A stretch of DNA of 46,045 nucleotides from a virus: positions 1 to 46,045 of the IMG/VR virus record IMGVR_UViG_3300005253_000333. One strand, 5' to 3'. How positions within the stretch are numbered: position 1 is the stretch's first letter; every line of letters begins with the position of its first letter. The notes beneath the pieces were generated by a model. That model saw only the letters and a list, made by a program, of their open reading frames with translations, did no database searches and was not told the origin of the DNA. This document shows positions 31,645-39,337 of the stretch, in pieces. The position numbers were made by a program, and so were the translations under genes.

Positions 31645-31823
31645 CTCGGTCCTCCTTCAGTCCGGACGGCGGCCTTCTCTCGGCGCCGCTTGCACTCAGG
31701 CTCGCGCGCGATCGCCGCCGCTCTGTCGCCGGCCAGCGCCGTCTCCTTCCGACGTTCCTCGTCGAGGAGATGCGCCAGGGCCGGCCGGGACAGCGGAGAC
31801 GGAAGGAAGTCGCGTTCGCGCAC
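31638..31823 (-). CDS. Small charged protein downstream of the terminase, 61 aa
   Basis: GTG at 31823 with AGGA upstream. The sequence (RERDFLPSPLSRPALAHLLD, then EERRKETALAGDRAAAIARE) is helical and highly charged, and overlaps the next gene start by seven bases. It lies just after an AT-rich spot with a motif repeated at 41078-41090, so it may head a new transcript. The function is unknown. Confidence 0.5.
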   Translation of the reverse strand: MRERDFLPSPLSRPALAHLLDEERRKETALAGDRAAAIAREPECKRRREKAAVRTEGGPRC

Positions 31824-31830
31824 GGTGCTA

Positions 31831-31843
31831 ATCCTATTACGAA
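31831..31843 (-). promoter_or_regulatory. Copy A of a 13-bp intergenic motif (ATCCTATTACGAA, plus strand)
   Basis: This AT-rich element sits eight bases upstream of the gene starting at 31823, in the 43-base gap after the large terminase gene. It differs from copy B at 41078-41090 by one base. It may be a phage promoter element or an operator. There is no further evidence. Confidence 0.35.
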
Positions 31844-31866
31844 TCCACCCAAGATGCCAAGCCGAC

Positions 31867-33300
31867 CTATGGTCTGCGCCAGTAGCTTCTCCCCCCGCCC
31901 ACACCGAACGGCACGGCCCCGAGATTCGGCGCGTTTCCGACGACCCGCCACGCCAGGGCGCCGGCGACGACCGAGTCCGGGGGATGGCCGCGGCCACGGG
32001 CGGCCAGGTCCTCGTGTAGGCAGAACTTGTGCTCGCGATAGGCGAACTCGATGCGCGGGCTCTTGATGTCGCCGTGCTCGATGGCCGCGATGTAGTCGCT
32101 GAACAGCTCGGAGCGCGTCCGTCCGATGAGGACGACGTCCTCGACCGGGACGGTGAACATATTCGAGACGACGGTGCCGAGCCCGGTGTGGTCGTGCGCC
32201 GCCTCGCCGCCGTAGCGCTCGACGCGCTTGTTCAGGCGCTCGACCATCTGGTCCCACTCCATCCGCCCGAGGCGCTCGAACGCGACGAGCCTCGCCGGGT
32301 CGACGTCATAGCGGATCGTGGTGATGACGGTCCAGTTCACCGTCTTCGCCCAGTCGGCGCCGTGCGCGTAGCGCCCGCCCTTCGCCGGCTTCTCGAACTC
32401 CAAATACTCGCCGTTGTCGCCCTGCGCCATCCCGAGCGCCGGGTCGAACATCTCGTCGACGGCTTTCGGCGTGATGGCGCGTCCGCCGGCGTGCGGTTCC
32501 TGGTTCTCGATCTCGGCCTCCCACATGTCGGCGGGGATCTCGAGCCGCTTGCGCTCGACGTCGCTCTTTGGGAGCCAGCCATGCGGCTCCAGCGTCTCCC
32601 GGTAGCACCAGGTGTAGATCGGCCAGCCGCCCGTCGAGGCGCGCCGCAGCATCTCGGTCATCGTGCCGTCGGCATATTGCCGCGTCGAGCTGAGCACGGT
32701 CTGCGCAGGGATGCCGGGACGCGAGAGCGTCTGCCCCAGCGCGGCGTTGATGATGGCTTGGTCGGCCTCGTCGATCTCATCGAAGCGGAGCCGCTCGGGA
32801 TGCAGCCCGCGGACTGAGGTCTGCGACGCCCGGAGCGCGCGCACGGTGGCCCCGTTCGCGAACCGCGTCCGCCGGCTGCTGGGATCCGAGCGGAGGAGTT
32901 CTCGCGGCGCGCCGGGGTGCGCCCAGAACTGGCCGAGATACTCGTGGATGCGCTCGGCCTGTTCACCCGAGCCGCCGAGCAGGCTGACGTTCGCGCCGAT
33001 CTTCGCCGACTCGGCCGCGGTGAGCAGCGCCAACATGAACGTCTTCCCACCGAACCCGCGCGACGCGTGCCAGATGCAGATCGGATGCTCGGCGAAGTAG
33101 GCCGCGCAAAACGCCGTCCACGGCGCGACGTGTCCTGGGCAGACGCGCTTCGCTGGGATCCGCACACCGAACGACTCCAGGAGCCACGCGGCCAGATCCT
33201 TCCGGGTCTTAACCGTGATCGATGACCGCGGCTTGGAGGACCCGAGTCCCTGAAGGAGCAAGTCGCTCCATGCGCGATGTAATCCGCTCGATGATGGCAT
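31867..33300 (-). CDS. Terminase large subunit, 477 aa
   Basis: The ATPase part has Walker A HASRGFGGKTF (78-88) and Walker B RLRFDEIDEAD (170-180). The nuclease part shows Asp316 (HGADWAKTVNW), Asp370 (AAHDHTGLGTVVSN) and Asp442 (PPDSVVAGALAW), the three-acid arrangement of terminase RNase H-like domains. The enzyme packages DNA into the prohead through the portal. The start is uncertain: the ATG at 33300 gives a 92-base overlap with the small subunit gene, and a TTG at 33261 is also possible. Confidence 0.92.
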   Translation of the reverse strand: MPSSSGLHRAWSDLLLQGLGSSKPRSSITVKTRKDLAAWLLESFGVRIPAKRVCPGHVAPWTAFCAAYFAEHPICIWHASRGFGGKTFMLALLTAAESAKIGANVSLLGGSGEQAERIHEYLGQFWAHPGAPRELLRSDPSSRRTRFANGATVRALRASQTSVRGLHPERLRFDEIDEADQAIINAALGQTLSRPGIPAQTVLSSTRQYADGTMTEMLRRASTGGWPIYTWCYRETLEPHGWLPKSDVERKRLEIPADMWEAEIENQEPHAGGRAITPKAVDEMFDPALGMAQGDNGEYLEFEKPAKGGRYAHGADWAKTVNWTVITTIRYDVDPARLVAFERLGRMEWDQMVERLNKRVERYGGEAAHDHTGLGTVVSNMFTVPVEDVVLIGRTRSELFSDYIAAIEHGDIKSPRIEFAYREHKFCLHEDLAARGRGHPPDSVVAGALAWRVVGNAPNLGAVPFGVGGGRSYWRRP

Positions 33301-33787
33301 CGACGATCCGCTGGTCCTGGATCTCGGACTGGATGATGTGCACGATCTCGGTCGCCGTGCGGAGAATTTCTTCGATTGCCGGGGCCGTCTGTTGTGCGTC
33401 GAGCCCGAGCAGCTTCGCGCGCCGCGCGCTCACGTGCACCGCGATCTCGATGGCCCGGAGTTTCAGCGTCGAGTTCGTGCCGGCGATCACGTCTTGCAAC
33501 CCGCGCAGATACCGATCGAGCCGTTCGAGTTCGACCGCGCGGAGTTCCTCGGCGTGTTCGGTACTTAGGGCGTTCGTCTCGGCGATCGAGTCCTGGACAT
33601 CATGCCACGCCGTGTCGAGGCTGACGTTCAGCTCGGTGGCGATCTGCCGATAGCGGGCGCCGCCGATGCGCAACCGCAGCGCCGAGCTGCGGCGTTCGAC
33701 GACCAGCGCGTCATGCCCGGCTCGGTTCGCGATGCCGCGCTTGCGCGTGGCCCGGCCGCGCTTCGCCTTCTTCTTCTTCCGCGGCAT
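33209..33787 (-). CDS. Terminase small subunit, 192 aa
   Basis: A very basic N-terminus (PRKKKKAKRGRATRKRG) precedes a helix-turn-helix (GARYRQIATELNVSLDTAWH, ~43-62), followed by long helices that would form the oligomerisation core (ELRAVELERLDRYLRGLQDV). This is the pattern of small terminase subunits, which recognise the packaging site and stimulate the large subunit. It directly precedes the large subunit gene. It begins right after the methyltransferase stop. Confidence 0.85.
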   Translation of the reverse strand: MPRKKKKAKRGRATRKRGIANRAGHDALVVERRSSALRLRIGGARYRQIATELNVSLDTAWHDVQDSIAETNALSTEHAEELRAVELERLDRYLRGLQDVIAGTNSTLKLRAIEIAVHVSARRAKLLGLDAQQTAPAIEEILRTATEIVHIIQSEIQDQRIVDAIIERITSRMERLAPSGTRVLQAAVIDHG

Positions 33788-35029
33788 CTAGGACGCCGGG
33801 CGCCGCTTCGCCTCAACCGCTCCAATCTTCGTCGCCTTCTTGCCGGTGAACTGTTCCCAGCGATCGATCGTCACCTGGCAATACCGCGGCTCGACCTCGA
33901 TGCCGAGACAGGCGCGCCCGAGCTGCTCGGCGGCGATGATGGTCGACCCGGACCCGAGGAACGGATCGAGAATCTCGATGGTGTGCCGCTCGGCGTGACA
34001 CGCATCGCCGGTCAGAATCTCCGTCAGGAGCTGCACCGGCTTCTCGGTGTAGTGGTGCACGTTGCCAGAGCGGCTGACGCGAAGCACGTTGCTGTTCGCC
34101 GGCTGGCCTTTCCTCCGCTTGTTGCTCTTCCGGGAGCCGAACATGATCAGCTCATGCTGCGAGCGCCAGAGGGCTCCGAGCCCAGGCGTCTCCTTGTCCC
34201 AGACGATCATCGTGCGCACCGCGAGGCCCGAACCCTCGACGACATCGAAGAGCGTGTTCCACATCCGCCAGTCCGTGAAGATGTAGATCGTCTGCGGGTG
34301 GCACGCGAGCAGGGCGTCCTTGATGAGCGCCACGTAGCCGCGCGTCGAGAGATTGTCGGCGGCGATGTCCCCGAACGTCCCGGCCGCGCGACCGGCTTCC
34401 TGGAACCCGCCGGAACAATACGGCGGGTCGGTCAGGACGAGCGGGACCGTCGTGTGCTCCGCCACGCTGGCGATGACGTTCGCATCGCGACAGTCGCCGC
34501 AGACGAGGCGATGGGTTCCGAGCTGGAAGATGTGGCCGGCCTTGATCGAGGTCCGCCGCGCTTTCGGGATCTTCTCTGGGTCCGCCTTGCCCGGCTTCGG
34601 CTTCACCACGACCGCATCGTCGAGCGCCGCCAGTTCGGGTTCGTCGAAGAACGCGGACAACTCGATCCCCTCCCCCGCGAACGCGCGCACCCGGTCGCCA
34701 TCGAAGCTGGAGAGATCGCTGGTCCGGTTGTCGGCGATCCCGAGCTGCACCTTCTGGGATCGGGTCAGGCCCGTGCGCCGCACGGCGACGAGTTCTTCCC
34801 CGGTAGCGTCGACGACCTTGACGCGCAGAACGCCGGCCTTGGCCGCGGCTTCGACCGTCGCGTTCCCTGCGAGCACGCGGCCTCGTTCGTCGATTACGAT
34901 CGACCGCGCCGCGCCGACAGCCTTCAACGAGCTAACGATCGTCCCGACGTTGCGCGGCGTGTGGCGGCGCGCGTTCTTCGGGTCGGCGGTCAGGTGGCTG
35001 AGCTTCGTCGGGGTCCGCTTCCTGGTCAC
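33788..35029 (-). CDS. ParB-domain DNA methyltransferase fusion, 413 aa
   Basis: The GTG at 35029 overlaps the previous stop as GTGA. Residues ~8-115 form a ParB/Srx-type domain (PKNARRHTPRNVGTIVSSLK, ERGRVLAGNATVEAAAKAG, KVQLGIADNRTSD). Residues ~160-395 form an N4/N6-methyltransferase: HRLVCGDCRD, LVLTDPPYCSGG with DPPY (201-204), and ILDPFLGSGSTIIAAEQLGR (354-373), the beta-class order. The architecture is common in phages and modifies the phage DNA. No restriction enzyme is nearby, so protection of the phage genome is the likely role (inference). Confidence 0.9.
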   Translation of the reverse strand: MTRKRTPTKLSHLTADPKNARRHTPRNVGTIVSSLKAVGAARSIVIDERGRVLAGNATVEAAAKAGVLRVKVVDATGEELVAVRRTGLTRSQKVQLGIADNRTSDLSSFDGDRVRAFAGEGIELSAFFDEPELAALDDAVVVKPKPGKADPEKIPKARRTSIKAGHIFQLGTHRLVCGDCRDANVIASVAEHTTVPLVLTDPPYCSGGFQEAGRAAGTFGDIAADNLSTRGYVALIKDALLACHPQTIYIFTDWRMWNTLFDVVEGSGLAVRTMIVWDKETPGLGALWRSQHELIMFGSRKSNKRRKGQPANSNVLRVSRSGNVHHYTEKPVQLLTEILTGDACHAERHTIEILDPFLGSGSTIIAAEQLGRACLGIEVEPRYCQVTIDRWEQFTGKKATKIGAVEAKRRPAS

Positions 35030-35274
35030 GGTTGCGCCTCGATCTGCGCCTGACGTTTCCGTAGCGCCTTCAGACAGCGCGGGCGCTCCTCGTCGGTCGG
35101 CTTCCGGCTGAAGAGCCAGTTCTGCCCACACCGCCCACACCGGAAACACCCGGTGACGATCGGCTGCTCGCGCCAGCTCGTATCGGGTCCGGTCGTCAGG
35201 ATCTCCTTCGTGAGCACGAGCCGGCCTTTCCTGGGGCAGTCGCAGACCTTCTTCTCCCAGGCGGCGGCGTTCAC
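35026..35274 (-). CDS. Zinc-binding small protein, 82 aa
   Basis: GTG at 35274 in a GTGA overlap. Cys residues occur as VCDCPRKGR and, 30 residues on, GCFRCGRCGQNW. The two groups can form a zinc ribbon. It is coupled to the methyltransferase gene on its downstream side. The function is unknown. Confidence 0.65.
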   Translation of the reverse strand: MNAAAWEKKVCDCPRKGRLVLTKEILTTGPDTSWREQPIVTGCFRCGRCGQNWLFSRKPTDEERPRCLKALRKRQAQIEAQP

Positions 35275-35534
35275 GTCTGCACTCGAAGCCGTCGCGTGCC
35301 GGCGTCCGGGATGGTGAGCGTGTTCAGCACGTCCGACGGCCGCGGTTCCGGTGCGCCGGTCGCGTGGAACGTCATCTCGATCGTGCGTGACATCAGACCG
35401 TCCTCCTTAGACACCGAGGTCTGGACGTTGACCTGGACGGGGATGATCCGCTGGCGCTCCTCGCCCATCGCCAGGTAGAGCTGCCCCGCCTCGTCGATGT
35501 CCAGCCCCCAGCCGCCCTCGAAGTCCGTCCGCAT
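35271..35534 (-). CDS. Hypothetical protein, 87 aa, with internal start
   Basis: The N-terminal half reads MRTDFEGGWGLDIDEAGQLY, then GEERQRIIPVQVNVQT. An in-frame ATG at 35393 (residue 48) is preceded by AAGGAGGAC and would give a 40-residue product (MSRTIEMTFHATGAPEPRPS onward). Whether both forms are made cannot be told from the sequence. The family is not recognised. Confidence 0.6.
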   Translation of the reverse strand: MRTDFEGGWGLDIDEAGQLYLAMGEERQRIIPVQVNVQTSVSKEDGLMSRTIEMTFHATGAPEPRPSDVLNTLTIPDAGTRRLRVQT

Positions 35535-35744
35535 CTAGCGCCTGCCTCGCCGATGGCGCAGACCGTGGTGCGTCTCGTCGAGCTGCCGCATCAGCCTGAA
35601 CCACGCCTCGCGCATCACCGGGTGCCGGTCGATCCCGACGCACCACGACAGCGCGAATATGACGTAAGCGGCGGTGGTGAGCAGCGGGAGCGCGACCCAG
35701 TCGCAGGCCCACACGACCGCGGCGGTGCGAAGCTGGCTCATCAT
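35535..35744 (-). CDS. Small membrane protein, 69 aa
   Basis: It starts ATGATG at 35744 and has one hydrophobic helix (WVALPLLTTAAYVIFALSW, ~17-35) with a basic C-terminus (HHGLRHRRGRR). The size would suit a membrane anchor or holin-like protein. The stop is directly followed by the next gene. The function is unknown. Confidence 0.6.
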   Translation of the reverse strand: MMSQLRTAAVVWACDWVALPLLTTAAYVIFALSWCVGIDRHPVMREAWFRLMRQLDETHHGLRHRRGRR

Positions 35745-35764
35745 GGTCGGTGCAGACTGCCCGT

Positions 35765-36076
35765 CTACGCGCCCCCGCCCTGCCCGGAGGCCCTGGGAGA
35801 CGCGGACGGGGTCGGGACGCGCACCTTGGGCCGCCTGCCCAGCCCTAGCGCCCTTCTCGCGGCCACCGGCGGGAGTGGCCCGGCCCACCAGCGTCTGAAC
35901 CGCTCGACCGGCTTCGGTGGGCTGTCCGAACTCATGGCGACCAGCTTCCCGCCGTAGGTGAGGCCCCGCTCTTGTCGCCAGACGTCGCAGTGGTAGACGC
36001 GAGAGCTGCCGATCTGGGTGAACCAGTAGAGCCCCGGCTCGGTCGGCGGCGTCTGGCTGAACGTCAGGCGGTCCAT
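35765..36076 (-). CDS. Hypothetical protein, 103 aa
   Basis: The ATG overlaps the previous stop as TGATG. The start MDRLTFSQTPPTEPGLYWFT resembles small phage proteins with a PPxxPGxYW segment, sometimes annotated DUF551-like. The rest has a Trp-rich core (FRRWWAGPLPP) and a Pro/Arg-rich end. The function is unknown. Confidence 0.65.
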   Translation of the reverse strand: MDRLTFSQTPPTEPGLYWFTQIGSSRVYHCDVWRQERGLTYGGKLVAMSSDSPPKPVERFRRWWAGPLPPVAARRALGLGRRPKVRVPTPSASPRASGQGGGA

Positions 36077-36312
36077 CAGTCGGGAGTCTTCCCGCCTCCG
36101 TTCGCGAGCCGCCAGGCATCCATCGTGTTCGCGTGTTCCATCGCCGCCTTGATCTTCTCGTCTCGCACCCCAGCCCGTTGAGCGCGCCCGGCCCAGTCGC
36201 GGACCGTCTCGGCCGCGACCTGGTCGTGTGCCACGAGCACGAACACCGGCTCGTCATCCGCCGCGCGCCCCAGGCATCCCTTGCCGGCGCGTTCCTCTGC
36301 TGCTGTTCCCAT
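36076..36312 (-). CDS. Hypothetical protein, 78 aa
   Basis: The ATG at 36312 has GGAGAAAC upstream and overlaps the previous stop. The sequence contains DDEPVFVLVAHDQVAAETVR and is mostly helical (DWAGRAQRAG, KIKAAMEHANTMDAW). No family is recognised, but the coupled position between genes supports it. Confidence 0.65.
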   Translation of the reverse strand: MGTAAEERAGKGCLGRAADDEPVFVLVAHDQVAAETVRDWAGRAQRAGVRDEKIKAAMEHANTMDAWRLANGGGKTPD

Positions 36313-37019
36313 CACGTTTCTCCTTTGACGCGCAGCCGGCGCGTCCGCAGGTCCTTCGGTCGACCTCGTTCTTTATCTCTCGCCTCGAACGCCCGAACGG
36401 GCTCGCTCAGGTGCGTCAGGATCTCCGCGCCGCCGTAGTAGCGCGGCATCTCGGAGGTAAAGTTCCGCGACGATTCCATCAGCGCTTCCTCGGCTTGCTG
36501 CGGCGTGAAGGTCGCAGAGCAGCTCAGGCAGAGATGGTGCCCGTTCTCCTCTCGCCGCATCTGGCGATGGAAGCACCGCGGGCACCTGATCAGCAGGACA
36601 CCGCCGGCGTCCAGCCGAGCGCGCGCGTCCCACCCGTCGCCTCGTTCTCCAACTGCCGTGACGATCCCAGGTCCCCGGCTCCCTGGCTCCTGGCGCGGGC
36701 GATGGTCTCGCTCCCAGTTGTGCAGCGTCTCGCCCGTCACGACCACGCCGCACGACGGGCAGGTATACTCCTCGCGGATCGGGTCGTAGCCGAAGTCGCC
36801 CACGTTCTGACACGGCTGGCACGTCGCCCGATGCCAGTAGCGCAACGTCGGCATCGGCCCATACGGGTCGCCGGCTCTCACGTTCGTCAGCGCCGTCCCG
36901 AACTCCTCGGCCGAACGCGCCGCGTCGACGGCCTTCGCGCCGACTTCCCGGACCGCGTCGGTCATCGCGCGCACCAGGGCCGCAGCACGACGACCACGCC
37001 GAACGCGAGTGTGCGACAT
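36312..37019 (-). CDS. Three-ribbon zinc protein, 235 aa
   Basis: Three Cys groups are visible: TCQPCQNVG, YTCPSCGVVVTG and IRCPRCFHRQMRREENGHHL followed by CLSCSATF. They would form up to two zinc ribbons. The C-terminus (RAFEARDKERGRPKDLRTRR) is strongly basic. It may bind nucleic acid, perhaps as a phage transcription factor, but there is no direct evidence. Confidence 0.65.
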   Translation of the reverse strand: MSHTRVRRGRRAAALVRAMTDAVREVGAKAVDAARSAEEFGTALTNVRAGDPYGPMPTLRYWHRATCQPCQNVGDFGYDPIREEYTCPSCGVVVTGETLHNWERDHRPRQEPGSRGPGIVTAVGERGDGWDARARLDAGGVLLIRCPRCFHRQMRREENGHHLCLSCSATFTPQQAEEALMESSRNFTSEMPRYYGGAEILTHLSEPVRAFEARDKERGRPKDLRTRRLRVKGET

Positions 37020-37024
37020 CCGCC

Positions 37025-37303
37025 TCAGTGCACCGTGCGGTGGCCGGCCGTTTTCTTCGCGGCCTTCTTCTTCTTCGCCGCGGCCTTCTTCTCCGGCGCG
37101 ACCTTGTCGAGCAGCGCGAGCAGCGCCTCGGCGACGTCCCTGATCTCTGCGCTGCCGGCGCGTCCTTCGATCGCTCGGTCGCGGACCGCCTCCAGCCGTT
37201 TGCGTGTCTCTCTCACATCGTCCATCAGCTCCTCCTTGGTTCTACTTCGCCACCGCCTCGGCCGCACCGCCAGGCCCGACCCGGTTCGATGTGGCTTCCC
37301 CAT
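37025..37303 (-). CDS. Histone H1-like basic protein, 92 aa (or 66 aa)
   Basis: A TGATG overlap with the preceding stop and AAGGAG upstream support the ATG at 37303; an in-frame ATG at 37225 with GGAGGAG is equally good and gives 66 residues. The middle is a helix (RKRLEAVRDRAIEGRAG, EIRDVAEALLALLDKVA), and the C-terminus is EKKAAAKKKKAAKKTAGHRT, typical of H1-like proteins. It may bind DNA nonspecifically. A similar tail occurs in the protein at 39654-40463. Confidence 0.65.
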   Translation of the reverse strand: MGKPHRTGSGLAVRPRRWRSRTKEELMDDVRETRKRLEAVRDRAIEGRAGSAEIRDVAEALLALLDKVAPEKKAAAKKKKAAKKTAGHRTVH

Positions 37304-37983
37304 CAGAATGCTCCTTCTGCGCTGACGACGTCGTCCTGTTTCTCGTCGGCCATCCGAGCCGGGCACTCCTGGATGTCGCACCACGAGCACTCGTTCGGGC
37401 TCGGCGTCTTCGGCGGCTCGTCATCATCCGTCGCGCTCTGCGCCTCGCGCCAGACGCGCGCGATCATCGACTCGTCGGCAGGCACCGGCACGATGGTCGC
37501 GTTCTTTAGATCGACGCGCCCCTTGTCGTCGGGCTTCAGATAGTAGACCTCGCCCATGAACTCATCGATGGCGCGCACCTCGGGTCGCGTGTAGGGCAGC
37601 ACCGCGAGATAGATCTCGACCTGCCACTGGTCGCTGTCGCGCGGCTTGCCGGTCTTCACGTCGATGACCCGGACGCGGCCCGGCTTGGCCGCGACGAGAT
37701 CCGGCTGTCCGCTCAGCACCCCGTGCTCGCCCTGCATCCGGAACTTGTTCTGGCTCTCGCGCTGAACCAGCCAGCCCTGGTGGTCTTCGAGATCGTCGGC
37801 GACGGCCTGGACGACGTCCGCATGCTCGCCCTTCCACTTCACAAGGTTGAACGTGCTCGGCGCCTTCACGTAGCCCTGGAAGTGCGTGCGGAACCAGGGC
37901 GCCCATCGGCAGACGGCATCGCCCGAGAGCAGCCGCGTCAACCAGGTCACCCAGCAGTAGGGTTCTCGGCGTTCGATCGTCAC
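37303..37983 (-). CDS. Cas4/RecB-like PD-(D/E)XK nuclease with Cys cluster, 226 aa
   Basis: The GTG at 37983 overlaps the previous stop as GTGA. The nuclease core has SGQPDLVAAK (91-100, Asp95), RVIDVKTGK (105-113, Asp108 and Lys110) and QVEIYLAVLP (121-130). One Cys at residue 10 (EPYCWVTW) plus CSWCDIQEC (199-207) fit the Fe-S cluster arrangement of Cas4 and AddB-like nucleases. A 5' exonuclease in DNA end processing is likely. No Cas1/Cas2 or repeat array is near. Confidence 0.8.
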   Translation of the reverse strand: MTIERREPYCWVTWLTRLLSGDAVCRWAPWFRTHFQGYVKAPSTFNLVKWKGEHADVVQAVADDLEDHQGWLVQRESQNKFRMQGEHGVLSGQPDLVAAKPGRVRVIDVKTGKPRDSDQWQVEIYLAVLPYTRPEVRAIDEFMGEVYYLKPDDKGRVDLKNATIVPVPADESMIARVWREAQSATDDDEPPKTPSPNECSWCDIQECPARMADEKQDDVVSAEGAF

Positions 37984-38234
37984 TGCTTCCCTTTCGGTGG
38001 CGCCACGAGCCGGCCCTCGGCCTCCGCGATCCATTCCTTCAGCGCCGGGATCATCGTCTCTCGTGACGCGTTCGAGATCCAGGCCATGAAGCCGCAGTCG
38101 CCCGTCTCCTTGTCGCCGTAGTTGAACAGGAACAGCCCGAAGCCGATGTCGGGCGGCAGGTCCTTCCCGATGAGCGTCCCGATCTTGCGGCCGATGCTGT
38201 TCAGTCGTTCCTCGCTCGTCACAACTTTCGGCAT
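37980..38234 (-). CDS. Conserved-type phage protein, 84 aa
   Basis: The sequence PPDIGFGLFLFNYGDKETGD, then CGFMAWISNASRETMIPALK and EWIAEAEGRL, matches a small phage protein seen often in replication modules (pattern LFxFG...YISNAxRxxMIxALKE). Its biochemical role is not known to me. It is coupled to the nuclease gene by GTGA. Confidence 0.75.
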   Translation of the reverse strand: MPKVVTSEERLNSIGRKIGTLIGKDLPPDIGFGLFLFNYGDKETGDCGFMAWISNASRETMIPALKEWIAEAEGRLVAPPKGKQ

Positions 38235-38396
38235 CTACTCCTCCGGTTCGTCCCGTGCCCCGAGTTTCCGGCGTTCGTGAATCTCTCGAAGCTGAGCCTT
38301 CGAGCGCCGCCGCTGACGACGTGCCCACTGTTCCGGCTTCATCTGATCGTGGCGCTTCACGGCCACCCGCTGATAGTGCTTCCCCCTAGCGGCCAT
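38235..38396 (-). CDS. Small basic protein, 53 aa
   Basis: The sequence MAARGKHYQRVAVKRHDQMK continues with RRQRRRSKAQLREIHERRKL and ends EPEE. It lies in a TAGATG junction with the next gene, and its start lies within the end of the upstream one (11 bases). The composition suggests nucleic acid binding. The function is unknown. Confidence 0.55.
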   Translation of the reverse strand: MAARGKHYQRVAVKRHDQMKPEQWARRQRRRSKAQLREIHERRKLGARDEPEE

Positions 38397-38583
38397 CGAC
38401 TACGGTCTTCACCCCTTGCCCGCACCAGTCGTCGGGAGACACCAGCGGCCACGCTCCCACCCAAGCCCTCTCGCAATCTACGCCTTGCGGCGGCGCGATT
38501 CGACACAGGCCACGATCTCCGTCTTTCAGCCTGTCGAAATAGCGGCAGGTCCCGCAGATAACTTCCATGACGTCATCAGCCAT
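38386..38583 (-). CDS. Cys-rich small protein (CxxCxYF type), 65 aa
   Basis: The residues ICGTCRYFDRLKDGDRGLCR and, later, LVSPDDWCGQG match a common small phage/bacterial protein with four Cys residues (CxxC ... C ... C). The start overlaps the previous stop by eight bases. It probably binds one metal ion. Confidence 0.68.
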   Translation of the reverse strand: MADDVMEVICGTCRYFDRLKDGDRGLCRIAPPQGVDCERAWVGAWPLVSPDDWCGQGVKTVVDGR

Positions 38584-38815
38584 CACGTCGTCCCTCCGGC
38601 GCCGCGGTCTCCCCCTGTTCGACGACACGGACCTCGATGGCACGCGGACCCTTCGGCGCCTGGATCGCCGTGAACACGACCTCGGTGGCCGTCTTCAAGT
38701 CCTCGAACTTCCAGGTCGTCATCTCCAGGCCCGTCCGGTGGAAGAAGTAGTCGGTCCCGTCGGCGCCGTGGATGAACCCGTAGCCGTTCTTCAAGAGTCG
38801 AATCGTGCCGCGCAT
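38576..38815 (-). CDS. Cold-shock domain protein, 79 aa
   Basis: I use the ATG at 38815 behind GGAGGAAC. Residues MRGTIRLLKNGYGFIHGADG, then TDYFFHRTGL and ATEVVFTAIQAPKGPRAIEV form the five-strand cold-shock (CspA) fold. The RNP1-like region is GYGFI and the RNP2-like region is DYFFH. These proteins bind single-stranded RNA or DNA; host-like cold-shock proteins occur in many phages. The C-terminal ten residues are acidic and basic and disordered. Confidence 0.82.
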   Translation of the reverse strand: MRGTIRLLKNGYGFIHGADGTDYFFHRTGLEMTTWKFEDLKTATEVVFTAIQAPKGPRAIEVRVVEQGETAAPEGRRDG

Positions 38816-38816
38816 G

Positions 38817-39095
38817 TTATTTAGTTCCTCCAAGCGACCCAGAGACCAGCGGGGATCCGCGATCGAGCGCCTCGATCATCGCCACCGCGACGGCCGCGAC
38901 GTGGGTCAGTTCGAGACGCACGCCGGAGCGCCGGCGTTCGTTGATCGCCTTGGCGACTTCGCCGACCTCTTCGCCGAGGATTCGGTAGCCCGTCTCGGCT
39001 GTGCGGATCGCGATCGCCGGCGCGCCCCACTCCGCGTCCTGGCGGTTGCGCTCGGCCGCGACCTCGTCCAGGATGTCCATCTGTTTCCTATCCAT
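38817..39095 (-). CDS. MazG-like NTP pyrophosphohydrolase, 92 aa
   Basis: The ATG at 39095 overlaps the previous stop (TGATG). The all-helical sequence contains ILDEVAAERNRQDAEWG, GYRILGEEVGEVAKAINERR and LELTHVAAVAVAMIEALDR. The EExxE and ExxxD acidic pairs match small all-alpha NTP-PPases of the MazG type. They hydrolyse noncanonical or excess nucleotides. Short phage forms like this are common. Confidence 0.78.
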   Translation of the reverse strand: MDRKQMDILDEVAAERNRQDAEWGAPAIAIRTAETGYRILGEEVGEVAKAINERRRSGVRLELTHVAAVAVAMIEALDRGSPLVSGSLGGTK

Positions 39096-39337
39096 CAGCT
39101 CTCCCGCGGAAGCACGCGCCGGTCGCCGGCCGCGACGCCAGGCTTCGCCGGCTCCGCGACCTTCGGGAACCTGATGATCTCGGTCTCGCATTCCGCGCAC
39201 TGGATCTCCAGGTCCCCGTTCGTGTGCAGGACCGCCCAGGTCTTCGCTTCCGGATGACACAGCCCGTGCATGTAGAGCGGCCCGGTGCCGCCGCAACACC
39301 CGCAGGCGCGGTCGCTTTCGTCCACTCGATCTCCCAT
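39095..39337 (-). CDS. Zinc-binding phage protein, 80 aa
   Basis: Cys/His residues in CGCCGGTGPLYMHGLCHPEA and IQCAECETEIIRF give two metal groups. The CHPEAKTWAVLHTNGDLEI segment belongs to a pattern I have seen in many small phage proteins. The start and stop are coupled to neighbours. The function is unknown. Confidence 0.72.
   Translation of the reverse strand: MGDRVDESDRACGCCGGTGPLYMHGLCHPEAKTWAVLHTNGDLEIQCAECETEIIRFPKVAEPAKPGVAAGDRRVLPRES

Noticed and set aside
31831-31860. A TTGGCA / TAGGAT promoter with an 18-base spacer ahead of 31823
   Set aside because: The -10 match is weak and the predicted transcript would start at the start codon itself. I kept only the repeated 13-bp motif as a low-confidence element.
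33602-35053. A 483-codon plus-strand frame opposite the methyltransferase
   Set aside because: It is rich in Arg/Asp/Val, with no recognisable motif, while the minus strand encodes intact ParB and DPPY motifs.
37303-37983. Cas4 of a CRISPR adaptation system
   Set aside because: No Cas1, Cas2 or repeat array is present. Cas4-like nucleases are common stand-alone phage genes.
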